From: Luteibacter aegosomatissinici
GTDB taxonomy: Bacteria > Pseudomonadota > Gammaproteobacteria > Xanthomonadales > Rhodanobacteraceae
Assembly (NCBI RefSeq): GCF_023078495.1
Contig: NZ_CP095742.1
Location: 806,001-870,000, forward strand
DNA: 64,000 bases
Reading direction: 5' to 3'
The notes beneath the pieces are model-generated. The model had not been told where the DNA came from. It worked only from the letters and a program-made list of their open reading frames with translations, and ran no database searches. Made by a program: the position numbers and the translations under genes. Every line of letters begins with the position of its first letter. Position 1 is the first letter of the stretch. Below are positions 16,094-24,268 of this stretch, one piece after another.

Positions 16094-18712
16094 ATGCGTA
16101 AAACTCTCGTCAGCGCGATCGCCTTTGCGCTCGCCGGCCTTTCCACCCTCGCCGGCGCCGCCGACGCCCAGCAGGCCCCCACCCAGTTGCCGCGTACCGT
16201 GCGCCCGTCGCACTACGACGTCTCCGTGGTGCCGCATGCCGACAAGCTCGCCTTCGATGGCAAGGTCGCCATCAGCATCGATGTGCTCGAACCCACCGCG
16301 ACGATCACGCTGAACGCGATCGACATGACCTTCGCCAACGTGAAGCTCGCCCCCGCGAAGGGTAAGGGCGCGTTCGGCGCGCCGAAGGTCTCGATCGATG
16401 CCGAAAACCAGACGGCGACGTTCACCTTCGACAAGCCGCTGCCGGCGGGTGCTTACCGCCTGTCGATGGATTACACGGGCAAGATCGGTACGCAGGCCAA
16501 CGGCCTGTTCGCGATCGATTACGACACCAAGGCCTCGGGCAAGAAGCGCGCGCTGTACACGCAGTTCGAAAACTCCGATGCCCGCCGCTTCATCCCGTCG
16601 TGGGATGAGCCGAACTACAAGGCCACGTTCACGCTGGATGCCACGGTGCCGTCGCAAGACATGGCGGTGAGCAACATGCCGGCCGCCTCGAAGAAGGATG
16701 TCGGCAACGGCCTGGTGAAGTGGACCTTCAACCAGTCGCCGAAGATGTCCACGTACCTGGTGTTCTTCGGTGCCGGCGAGTTCGATCGCATCACCACCAA
16801 GAGCGAAGGCGTCGAGATCGGCGTCATCACGCAGAAGGGCCTCACCTCCCAGGCGCAGTTCACGCTGGACTCCGGCAGTGCCGTGCTGAAGGAATACAAC
16901 GATTACTTCGGCGTGCCGTATCCGCTGCCGAAGCTGGATAACATCGCCAGCCCGGGCCAGAGCCAGTTCTTCGCCGCGATGGAGAACTGGGGCGCGATCT
17001 ATACCTTCGAATACGCGCTGCTGCTCGACCCGAGCATTTCCACGCAGGCCGACAAGCAGGAAGTCTTCAACACCGCGGCGCATGAAATGGCGCACCAGTG
17101 GTTTGGCGACCTCGTCACCATGCGCTGGTGGGATGACCTGTGGTTGAACGAAGGCTTTGCCTCGTGGCTGGCTTCGCGCACCACCGAGCGCCTTCACCCG
17201 GAATGGCACACCAACCTCGACGCCGTGGATACGCGCGAGGGTGCGATGAGCCGCGACGCCATCGCCACCACGCACCCGGTGGTGCAGCACGTGGAAACGG
17301 TGGAGCAGGCCAGCCAGGCCTTCGATGCGATCACCTACGCCAAGGGCGAATCCGTCATCCGCATGCTCGAGGCCTATGTCGGCCCGGATGCATGGCGCAA
17401 GGGCGTGCAGGCGTACATCAAGGCCCACGCTTACGGCAACACGGTGTCGGATGATCTGTGGAAGGAAATCGAAGCGGCCGCTGGCAAACCGGTGACGCAG
17501 ATCGCCCACGATTTCACCCTTCAGCCGGGCATCCCGCTGGTGAAGGTGGAATCGGTGTCCTGCGCCAACGGCTCGACCACGCTGACCCTGTCGCAGGGTG
17601 AGTTCACCCGCGATCGCCCGGACAAGAAGCCGCTGGCGTGGCACGTGCCGGTCATCGCCAAGACCGTGGGCGGCGCCGCCGCTTCCACGCTGCTCGATGG
17701 CAAGGGCACGCTGACCGTCGCCGGTTGCGGCCCGGTGATCGTCAACGCCGGCCAGACCGGTTACTACCGCACGCTGTATGCACCGGCGCAGACGAAGCAG
17801 TTGCAGGCCGCGTTTGCCAAGCTCGAGCCGATCGACCAGCTGGGCGTCATGGGCGATACGTGGGCCGAAGGCATGGTGGGCTTGCAGCCGACCTCCGATG
17901 TGCTCGACCTGATCAAGGCCGCGCCGCTGGACGCTACGCCGCAGCTGTGGGATGAAATCGCCACCGATCTGTCGAGCCTCGATGCGTATTACGAAGGCGA
18001 TGCGAAGCGCCAGGCGGCGTTCCGCAAGTACGCCATCAGCCGTCTCTCGCCCAAGCTCGACCAGATCGGCTGGGAAGCGAAGCAGGGTGAAGAAGCCCCG
18101 GTCGCTATCCTGCGCTCGCACCTGATCGGCACCCTGGGTTTCCTGGGCGATGCGAAGGTCGTGGCCGAGGCGCGTGACCGCTACACCAAGAACACCATGC
18201 CGCCCGAGCTGCGCAAGGTGATCCTGGGCGTGGTGGCCACGAACGCCGACAGCGCCACCTGGGACAAGCTGCACGAACAGGCCAAGGCGGAGAAGACCCC
18301 GCTTGTGAAGGACCGCTTGTACGGCATGCTGTCGGCGGCCCGCGACGAAGCCCTGGCCAAGCGCGCGCTGGATCTTTCGCTGACCGACGAGCCGGGTGCG
18401 ACCAACAGCGCCGCGCTGATCCGCGGCGTATCGCGCCTGCATCCGGAGCTGGCCTTCGACTTCGCCGTGGCGCACAAGGATCAGGTCGACAAGTTCGTCG
18501 ATTCGACCTCCACCGCCCGCTACTACCCGGCGATCGCTACCAGCGCGCTGGACCTGAAGATGATCGACAAGGTGCAGGCGTTCGCCACGAAGTACATTGC
18601 CGAAGGCTCACGCCGCGATGCCGAGACCACGGTGGCGAACATCCGCTACCGCGTGATGGTTCGCGACCAGCGCCTGCCGGCCGTGGATGCATGGCTGAAG
18701 AAGAACGGCTAA
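16094..18712 (+). CDS. Exported M1-family zinc aminopeptidase
   Basis: 872 aa with a signal peptide (residues 1-23, cut after AGAADA-like sequence). The M1 exopeptidase motif appears as AAMENW near 295 and the zinc site as H330-EMA-H334 with E353 in NEGFASW. The N-terminal beta domain (about 30-240), the thermolysin-like catalytic domain (about 245-480) and a C-terminal ERAP1-like helical domain (about 540-865) are in the usual order and size. It should release N-terminal amino acids from peptides in the periplasm or outside. It is monocistronic, followed by a REP palindrome. Confidence 0.92.
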   Translation: MRKTLVSAIAFALAGLSTLAGAADAQQAPTQLPRTVRPSHYDVSVVPHADKLAFDGKVAISIDVLEPTATITLNAIDMTFANVKLAPAKGKGAFGAPKVSIDAENQTATFTFDKPLPAGAYRLSMDYTGKIGTQANGLFAIDYDTKASGKKRALYTQFENSDARRFIPSWDEPNYKATFTLDATVPSQDMAVSNMPAASKKDVGNGLVKWTFNQSPKMSTYLVFFGAGEFDRITTKSEGVEIGVITQKGLTSQAQFTLDSGSAVLKEYNDYFGVPYPLPKLDNIASPGQSQFFAAMENWGAIYTFEYALLLDPSISTQADKQEVFNTAAHEMAHQWFGDLVTMRWWDDLWLNEGFASWLASRTTERLHPEWHTNLDAVDTREGAMSRDAIATTHPVVQHVETVEQASQAFDAITYAKGESVIRMLEAYVGPDAWRKGVQAYIKAHAYGNTVSDDLWKEIEAAAGKPVTQIAHDFTLQPGIPLVKVESVSCANGSTTLTLSQGEFTRDRPDKKPLAWHVPVIAKTVGGAAASTLLDGKGTLTVAGCGPVIVNAGQTGYYRTLYAPAQTKQLQAAFAKLEPIDQLGVMGDTWAEGMVGLQPTSDVLDLIKAAPLDATPQLWDEIATDLSSLDAYYEGDAKRQAAFRKYAISRLSPKLDQIGWEAKQGEEAPVAILRSHLIGTLGFLGDAKVVAEARDRYTKNTMPPELRKVILGVVATNADSATWDKLHEQAKAEKTPLVKDRLYGMLSAARDEALAKRALDLSLTDEPGATNSAALIRGVSRLHPELAFDFAVAHKDQVDKFVDSTSTARYYPAIATSALDLKMIDKVQAFATKYIAEGSRRDAETTVANIRYRVMVRDQRLPAVDAWLKKNG

Positions 18713-18748
18713 GCCCGTAAGGTCAGGGTGTACCCCGCCCTGGCCCGT

Positions 18749-18816
18749 TGTAGGAGCGTGCTTGCACGCGATGGGATCTTGCCTCACCCTCCATCGCGCG
18801 CAAGCGCGCTCCTACA
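18749..18816. repeat. REP palindrome, type 1
   Basis: The left arm has the GTGCTTGCACGC variant and the right arm the GCGCGCAAGCGCGC variant, so the two arms differ slightly. It lies 13 bp before the next start codon. Confidence 0.88.
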
Positions 18817-18829
18817 GAACGGCTTTCGA

Positions 18830-19612
18830 ATGCGAACGACCCTGACATCGATACATCTTGCGGTGGCATTCGCCATCGCAGCGGCCGCTCCGCTTTCGGC
18901 CTGCGCGAAAGACTCCACGCCAGTGCGCGGCTATACGGTGGTCCATCGCTACCCGCACGATCCGAAGGCCTTCACCGAGGGCCTGTTCTACGACGACGGG
19001 TACCTTTACGAAGCGACCGGTGAGTACGAAGGCGCCGGCGTACGCAAGGTGCGCCTGGAGACAGGCGAGATCGTGCAGCAACGCGAGGTGCCCAAGGGCT
19101 ACTTCGGCGAAGGCATCATCTTCGCCGGGCCCTATCTGCTCCAGCTCACCTGGCAGCAGGGCGTGGGCTTCCTCTATGACCGCACGTCCTTCGAACTGAA
19201 GGGCACGCTACGTTACCCCGGCGAAGGCTGGGCACTGACGCGGGACGCCAAGCACCTCTACATGAGCGACGGCACGCCGGTGATCCGTGTGCTCGACCCG
19301 GAGACGTTCCAGCCGACAGGCAGCATCACGGTGACCGACCACGGCGAGCCCGTGCAGCAGGTCAATGAGCTGGAGTGGGTGAAAGGCGTGATTTACGCCA
19401 ACGTGTGGCAGACCAGCCGTATCGCGCGCATCGATCCGAAGACCGGCCATGTCATCGACTGGATCGAACTGGCACCGCTGGTCGCACAGCAACACGTCGG
19501 CAACGACCCGGACGCGGTACTCAATGGCATCGCCTACGACGAGAAGCACGACCGCCTGTTCGTCACCGGCAAGCGCTGGGCGAACCTCTACGAGATCAAG
19601 ATCAAGCCCTGA
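18830..19612 (+). CDS. Glutaminyl-peptide cyclotransferase, probable lipoprotein
   Basis: 260 aa of the plant-type/bacterial five-bladed beta-propeller QC family (Glu_cyclase_2), which forms N-terminal pyroglutamate with release of ammonia. HRYPHDPKAFTEGL near residue 40, ELTWQ-like, NELEWVKG and NGIAYDE are family landmarks; the catalytic Glu lies in FTEGL. The signal sequence ends in LSAC, a good lipobox, so Cys becomes lipidated and the enzyme is tethered in the periplasm or outer membrane. ATG 18830 lies only 13 bp past a REP element, leaving no room for a normal promoter downstream of it. Confidence 0.88.
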   Translation: MRTTLTSIHLAVAFAIAAAAPLSACAKDSTPVRGYTVVHRYPHDPKAFTEGLFYDDGYLYEATGEYEGAGVRKVRLETGEIVQQREVPKGYFGEGIIFAGPYLLQLTWQQGVGFLYDRTSFELKGTLRYPGEGWALTRDAKHLYMSDGTPVIRVLDPETFQPTGSITVTDHGEPVQQVNELEWVKGVIYANVWQTSRIARIDPKTGHVIDWIELAPLVAQQHVGNDPDAVLNGIAYDEKHDRLFVTGKRWANLYEIKIKP

Positions 19613-19618
19613 CGTGCA

Positions 19619-19634
19619 CGGGCGCGCTCCTACA
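19619..19634. repeat. REP remnant at the pfkB-family gene end
   Basis: gggcgcgctcctacag in minus orientation reads ctgtaggagcgcgcc. Its TAG is the stop codon of the minus-strand kinase gene. Confidence 0.6.
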
Positions 19635-20484
19635 GGGAGCGTTCGCAGGCAGCGGTGAGCGCATCGCGGAATGCGCCGGGCATGGTCAGGCGTGCCGCCA
19701 GCGTGCCCTTGAACGCGTCACCGTGGCCGCACGAAGGCACGCGGTAAACATCCGCATGGTCGTCATGCCGGTCCGCACCGTGGGAGACCAGGCAGCTCCT
19801 GTCGAGCGAGACCACCACCGTGCCGGCGCAGAGGCGGCGGGCGAGGGCGTTGATGGTCGTATCGTCCATGCCGGTGACGGCCTGGGCGGTGATATCGATA
19901 TTGAGGAAGCGCCCGCAGGCCTGTGCGAACTCGTGCAGGCCAAGCAGCAGCACATCGGTGCTGGCGAACTCACGCACCGATAGCCGCGGCGGTAGCGGGC
20001 CAGGATCGAAGACGCGCAGGAGGCGCCGGGCGCCAGCAAACTCCAGCGCAGCAGCCACGGTATCGATGTTGGCCTCCGCCGAGGCGAGCAGCACGGACGC
20101 ATCCTCGAACAGATCGCCCTGCGCGGCCACGAACGCCGCATCAAGATGATCGTTGGCGCCGGAGGAGAGCACGGCCAACGTCTGCCCACGCGGATCCTCA
20201 AACAGTCCCGTGCGCCCCGTGCGCATGCCGGCGACGACCTGCCAGCGCGAATCCACGAGCGGTGGCAACCCGGCGGGATCAATCACGTCATCGCCGATCG
20301 CGGCGATCAGGCCGGTAGCAGTGCCCGCGTGGGCCGCAGCCACCGCCTGATGGAACGCCTTGCCCCCGGGGCGGCGTTCGAAGCTTTCGGCATGAACCGG
20401 TTCGCCTGCGCGAGGAAGGCGCGGCACGCGCCAGCGCTCCTCCTCGCTATATCCGCCAACCACCAGCAGGCGGATGCCGGCCAT
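19630..20484 (-). CDS. PfkB-family (ribokinase-like) kinase, probably for a nucleoside or its sugar
   Basis: 284 aa. The ribokinase fold is visible: N-terminal VVGGYSEEE strand, RRPGGKAFHQAVAAA (the GG-N-A substrate-lid motif, here GGKAFHQAVA) and the C-terminal anion hole/catalytic Asp motif as GHGDAFKGT in place of the usual GAGDAF. It lies three bases downstream of nupC on the same strand, so the pair are surely co-transcribed, which suggests the substrate is a nucleoside brought in by NupC. The TAG stop is part of a REP remnant. The His in GHGD is unusual for the family. Confidence 0.8.
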   Translation of the reverse strand: MAGIRLLVVGGYSEEERWRVPRLPRAGEPVHAESFERRPGGKAFHQAVAAAHAGTATGLIAAIGDDVIDPAGLPPLVDSRWQVVAGMRTGRTGLFEDPRGQTLAVLSSGANDHLDAAFVAAQGDLFEDASVLLASAEANIDTVAAALEFAGARRLLRVFDPGPLPPRLSVREFASTDVLLLGLHEFAQACGRFLNIDITAQAVTGMDDTTINALARRLCAGTVVVSLDRSCLVSHGADRHDDHADVYRVPSCGHGDAFKGTLAARLTMPGAFRDALTAACERSL

Positions 20485-20487
20485 GGA

Positions 20488-21792
20488 TCAGAAGCGCTCC
20501 AGCACGCCAGCGATGGTGGCGGTCATGAAGGTGGCGATGGAGCCGCCGAGCACGGCGCGCAGGCCGAGGCGGGCCAGGTCGGCGCGGCGGTTCGGGGCCA
20601 GGCCGCCGATGCCGCCGATCTGGATGGCGATGGACGAGAAGTTGGCGAAGCCGCACAACGCGTAGGTCGCGATCAGGCGGCTTTCCGGCATCAGGTCAGG
20701 CAGGTGCTTGGCCAGGTCGGCGTACGCGACAAACTCGTTGATGACGACCTTCTCACCGATGAAGCTGCCGACGATGGTCGCGTCATGCCAGGGCACGCCG
20801 ATAAGCCACGCGACAGGCGCCAGCACCCAGCCGAAGATCGTTTCGAGGCTGAAGGTGACCGGGTGGCCCGCGTTGGCCGAGAGCCACGCGTTGATGCTGT
20901 GTTCGCCGCCGATCGTACCCACCCACTGCACCGGGCCGTTGATCAGCGCGATAAGGGCGATGAAGGCCAGCAACATGGCGCCGACGTTCAGCGCGAGCTT
21001 CAGGCCGTCGCCGGCGCCCGTGGCGGCCGCATCGATCACGTTGGCCGTGGTCTTCTCCACATCGATCTTCACGGTGCCGCGGGTGAGCGGCTCCTGGGTT
21101 TCGGGCACGAGGATCTTGGCCAGCACCATGGTGGCCGGCGCGGCCATAACCGATGCGGTAAGCAGGTGCTTGGCGTAGAACATGCGCGAGGCCGGGTCAT
21201 CACCACCCAGCATGGCCACGTAAGCGGCCATGACGGAGCCGGCGATGTGCGCCATGCCGCCGATCATGACCGTCATGAGTTCGGCCTGGGTCATCCGCTC
21301 GATGTACGGCTTGATGGTGAGCGGTGCCTCGGTCTGGCCAATGAACACGCTGGCGCAGACGCTGGTGGTTTCCGCGCCGGAGACGCGCATGACCTTGGTG
21401 ATCACCCAGGCCATGCCCTTCACGATCTGCTGCATCACGCCCAGGTGGTACAGCACGCCGGTGAGGGCGGCGAAGAAGATGATGGTGGGCAGCACCTTCA
21501 CGGCAAAGATGACGCCGAACTTGTCGGTATCGAGCAGGCTGCCGAAGATGAAGCGCGAGCCCACTTCCACGTAATCGAGCAGGCGCACGAAACCGGTAGC
21601 GATGGCATCGAACACATCGCGGCCCAGCGGCACCTTCAGCACGACGGCGGCGAAGGCGATCTGCAGGGCGATACCGGTGGCGACCAGTTTCCAGTCCACC
21701 GAGCGCTTGTTGTTGGAGAAGCAGAACGCGATGCCCACGAGCACCGCCAAACCGAACAGGCCAAACAGAACGTGGCCCAGCAGACCCAGCAT
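20488..21792 (-). CDS. nupC: Concentrative nucleoside transporter (NupC family)
   Basis: 434 aa with around ten hydrophobic segments. Family landmarks are clear: FSNNKRSVDWKLV near 26-38, GFVRLLDYVEVGSRFIFG, VFIGQTEAPLTIKPYI, ELMTVMIGGMAHIAGSVMAA and ALCGFANFSSIAIQIGGIG. It should import nucleosides with protons or sodium across the inner membrane. ATG 21792 matches the family start. A PfkB-family kinase follows three bases later. Exact nucleoside preference is not visible. Confidence 0.9.
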   Translation of the reverse strand: MLGLLGHVLFGLFGLAVLVGIAFCFSNNKRSVDWKLVATGIALQIAFAAVVLKVPLGRDVFDAIATGFVRLLDYVEVGSRFIFGSLLDTDKFGVIFAVKVLPTIIFFAALTGVLYHLGVMQQIVKGMAWVITKVMRVSGAETTSVCASVFIGQTEAPLTIKPYIERMTQAELMTVMIGGMAHIAGSVMAAYVAMLGGDDPASRMFYAKHLLTASVMAAPATMVLAKILVPETQEPLTRGTVKIDVEKTTANVIDAAATGAGDGLKLALNVGAMLLAFIALIALINGPVQWVGTIGGEHSINAWLSANAGHPVTFSLETIFGWVLAPVAWLIGVPWHDATIVGSFIGEKVVINEFVAYADLAKHLPDLMPESRLIATYALCGFANFSSIAIQIGGIGGLAPNRRADLARLGLRAVLGGSIATFMTATIAGVLERF

Positions 21793-21910
21793 CGTGACGT
21801 ACCCCTTCAAAGGCCGGGGGTAGCCCCGTGACCGCTTTAAAAAACGCGAGGTTACGGGAGCAGGGGCGTGGGGGCAAGGCGCACCGCCAAAAAAGCCCGC
21901 ACCCCCTGAA

Positions 21911-21938
21911 GGGGCGCGCTCGCGCGCAAGCGCGCCCA
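21911..21938. repeat. REP-like fragment upstream of nupC and the LysE gene
   Basis: ggggcgcgctcgcgcgcaagcgcgccc is a degenerate type 1 arm lying in the 162-bp divergent region between nupC and the LysE-family gene. Confidence 0.5.
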
Positions 21939-21954
21939 TACATAGAATGGGGGT

Positions 21955-22587
21955 ATGGGACACATCTTTCTTACCTTGGCGGTGGTCCAGCTGGTGGCGC
22001 TTGTGACGCCTGGGCCGGATTTCTTCTTCGTCAGCCAGTTGGCCGCCAGCCGGTCACGGCGCGAGGCTGCGGCCGGGGTCGTCGGCATCGCCCTGGGTGT
22101 GGCTGTGTGGGCCGCGCTGGCCCTGCTGGGGCTCCAGCTGTTGCTGCACCGGTTGGCCTGGCTGGAGCGCGGTATCGCCATCGCGGGCGGTGCCTACCTG
22201 TGCTGGATGGGCATCCAGATGCTCCGTGCCTCCTGGAAGGCCAAGCCGGATGCCGCCGTCCCCGTCGTGGATGTGCGTGATTCCAGCCCGGGCCGCGCGC
22301 TGCTGCGTGGGCTGCTGACCAACCTGGCCAACCCCAAGGCAGCCATTTACTTTGCCTCGATCTTCTCGGCCTTTATCGGCGAGGGCGTAACCGCGGGGGC
22401 CCGTTGGGGGCTGTGGGCCATGGTGACGATCGAGACGGCGCTGTGGTTCGGCGTGGTGGCGGCCATCTTCGCGCTGCCGGCAATGCGCCGCGGCTACGTG
22501 CGGGCCAGCCGCTGGATCGATGGTGGGGCCGGGGCGATCTTCACCCTGTTCGGCCTGCACCTGATCCTGGGCCGCCGCGCCGTCTAG
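21955..22587 (+). CDS. LysE/RhtB-family amino acid exporter
   Basis: 210 aa with six hydrophobic segments. The opening LVTPGPDFFFVSQLAASRSR is the family signature (PGPD at about 19-22), followed by RGLLTNLANPKAAIYFASIF. Such proteins export threonine, homoserine or related amino acids and metabolites from the cytoplasm. It overlaps the convergent MarR gene by four bases at the stop codons. Substrate cannot be told from the sequence. Confidence 0.85.
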   Translation: MGHIFLTLAVVQLVALVTPGPDFFFVSQLAASRSRREAAAGVVGIALGVAVWAALALLGLQLLLHRLAWLERGIAIAGGAYLCWMGIQMLRASWKAKPDAAVPVVDVRDSSPGRALLRGLLTNLANPKAAIYFASIFSAFIGEGVTAGARWGLWAMVTIETALWFGVVAAIFALPAMRRGYVRASRWIDGGAGAIFTLFGLHLILGRRAV

Positions 22588-23033
22588 TCGCGGTCGAGGT
22601 TCTTGCTGACCTGGGCGAGGCTTTCCGCCAGGACCAGCAGGTGCGGCGCACCGACTCCCTCAAGCGCGTTCCGGGCCACGTCGGCGATGAGGGCACGTAC
22701 GCGCTCCGCCATGCGCTTGCCAGCAGGGGTCAGGCCGATATCCACGAGGCGCCGGTCGGCCTCGTTGCGGGTGCGCTTCATCAGGCCACGTTCGATACCG
22801 GCATCCACGGCGTGGGTCACCGTGCTGGCGTTGACCCCGCACGTGGTCGCCAGCTCGGTCGAAATCATGCTGCCGTGGGCGGCCAGGAGCAGCAACATGT
22901 CGCCTTGCAGGGCGGTGATGCCGAACTCGCGCTGGGCGCGGCGGCCCACCGCGTCGCGCAGGCGCGATCCGGCGAGCATCAGGTCCCGGCCCAGGTGCAG
23001 GGTCGCGGCGGGTGTGGTGGGTTCGCCGCTCAT
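22584..23033 (-). CDS. MarR-family transcriptional regulator
   Basis: 149 aa from ATG 23033 (ATG 23093 in the same frame is possible). The winged HTH shows STELATTCGVNASTVTHAVD for the recognition region and KRTRNEADRRLVDIGLTPAG for the wing, the DxR signature being NEADRR. MarR proteins repress genes for efflux or degradation and respond to small aromatic ligands or oxidants. It converges on the LysE gene, whose stop overlaps its own, so co-regulation by position is not obvious. Confidence 0.85.
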   Translation of the reverse strand: MSGEPTTPAATLHLGRDLMLAGSRLRDAVGRRAQREFGITALQGDMLLLLAAHGSMISTELATTCGVNASTVTHAVDAGIERGLMKRTRNEADRRLVDIGLTPAGKRMAERVRALIADVARNALEGVGAPHLLVLAESLAQVSKNLDRD

Positions 23034-23165
23034 TGGCTTGCGGTTTCCGCGCTCATGGGATGGGTCCTGCCGCGATAATATGGCGGCCATCATACGCAGC
23101 CTGCGGCCAGAGGGAATTGACTGAAACCGGGTGTCTTTGCAAATAACCGGCCGCGTTTGGAATTT

Positions 23166-23915
23166 TTACTCCGCAGCCCGCCGCCAGGCGCCGGGGGGCA
23201 TGCCGACCAGCCGGGTGAATACCCGGGTGAAATGGCTCTGCTCGGCGAAGCCACAGGCCAGGGCGATATCCGCCAGCGATAATTCCGTGGTCTGCAGCAG
23301 CTCCCTCGCCCGGGCAATGCGCCGGTCCAGCAGCCAGCGGTGCGGCGGCTTGCCCAGGCTGCGCCGGAACGCGCGGGAAAAGTGGTTGACCGAGAGCCCG
23401 CAGGCATCCGCCACGTCGGAGACCGGGAAGCTCTGGTCCAGCCGCTGTTCCATGAAGGCGAGCGCGCGGCGTTCCTGCCAGTTGGCCAGGCCACCGCGGA
23501 CCGCGCCGGTATCTTCGCGCGAGGGGGCGGGCACGATGGCACGCAGCGCCATGGCTACGTGGGCCATCAGCGGGGCATTGGGCTGCTCTGTCCGCAGGGT
23601 ATCGAACAACACCTGGGCCAGGCTGCGAACGGCGGGCGGGTGCACGATATCGGTGTCGGTCAGTGCGCGGCGGAACAGGATGGCACCTGCCCCCGGATCA
23701 GCCGGGCCGACGGTCCTGTAGACCAGCAGCAGGTCATCGCCGGCACCATCGTCCGGGCCCAAGACGATTTCCGTCAGTGCCAGACGATCGCGCAGCGCCT
23801 GTACCTGGATGCCTTCCGATGGCCTGTCGAGCGCGGCCGAACGCTGCGCGAGGTCGATGACCAGCGTAGGCGTCTGCGGGATTCTGACGGGACAGGCTGT
23901 CTCGGCGCGGTACAT
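23166..23915 (-). CDS. AraC-family transcriptional regulator
   Basis: 249 aa. The C-terminal 100 residues are an AraC/XylS double HTH: VSDVADACGLSVNHFSRAF and then LSLADIALACGFAEQSHFTR, ending RLVGMPPGAWRR. The N-terminal part (about 1-140) is not a recognisable cupin. ATG 23915 is preceded by GGAGAGGG. No clear target lies adjacent; the same-strand small membrane gene ends 168 bp upstream. Confidence 0.88.
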   Translation of the reverse strand: MYRAETACPVRIPQTPTLVIDLAQRSAALDRPSEGIQVQALRDRLALTEIVLGPDDGAGDDLLLVYRTVGPADPGAGAILFRRALTDTDIVHPPAVRSLAQVLFDTLRTEQPNAPLMAHVAMALRAIVPAPSREDTGAVRGGLANWQERRALAFMEQRLDQSFPVSDVADACGLSVNHFSRAFRRSLGKPPHRWLLDRRIARARELLQTTELSLADIALACGFAEQSHFTRVFTRLVGMPPGAWRRAAE

Positions 23916-24083
23916 GGCCGACCCTCTCCATATCGGATGAGGATCGAAGCATTGCGCACGCAAGGACCTGCGCCTACCCCCTAAAGGGGTATACACCATG
24001 TGAAATGTGCAATCGATTGCATTTTGTCTCGGACAAATCCGGTCCGTCGTCAAATTACTCAAATTTGGACGAGGGGTGGCGAG

Positions 24084-24260
24084 TCAGAGCAGCCAGCGCA
24101 GCACCGCCGCAAATACGATCGCGGCAATGACGAACAGCACGATATGCCGGGTATACGCACCACCGGAAACCCCACCGTCATAGCTGGCATCGTCGAATTC
24201 GTGCGATGCATCGCGCGGGTGGCGAACGAAGGGCAGGCGCAGGCGTCGATTGCGGGGCAT
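24084..24260 (-). CDS. Small C-terminally anchored membrane protein (58 aa)
   Basis: This short frame gives a basic N-terminus (MPRNRRLRLPFVRHPR), an acidic/Gly-rich middle (EFDDASYDGGVSGGAY) and a single hydrophobic C-terminal segment (HIVLFVIAAIVFAAVLRWLL, residues 39-58) before TGA. It starts nine bases downstream of the stop of the next minus-strand gene, which suggests coupling in one transcript. The design is that of a tail-anchored small protein. No clear Shine-Dalgarno is seen. Function unknown. Confidence 0.6.
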   Translation of the reverse strand: MPRNRRLRLPFVRHPRDASHEFDDASYDGGVSGGAYTRHIVLFVIAAIVFAAVLRWLL

Positions 24261-24268
24261 GGCAACGG

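Noticed and set aside
16040-18475. Long minus-strand open frame (over 800 codons) opposite the M1 aminopeptidase gene
   Set aside because: It is the GC-driven antisense shadow of a well-supported peptidase; its translation is Arg/His/Gly-rich and shows no family motif.
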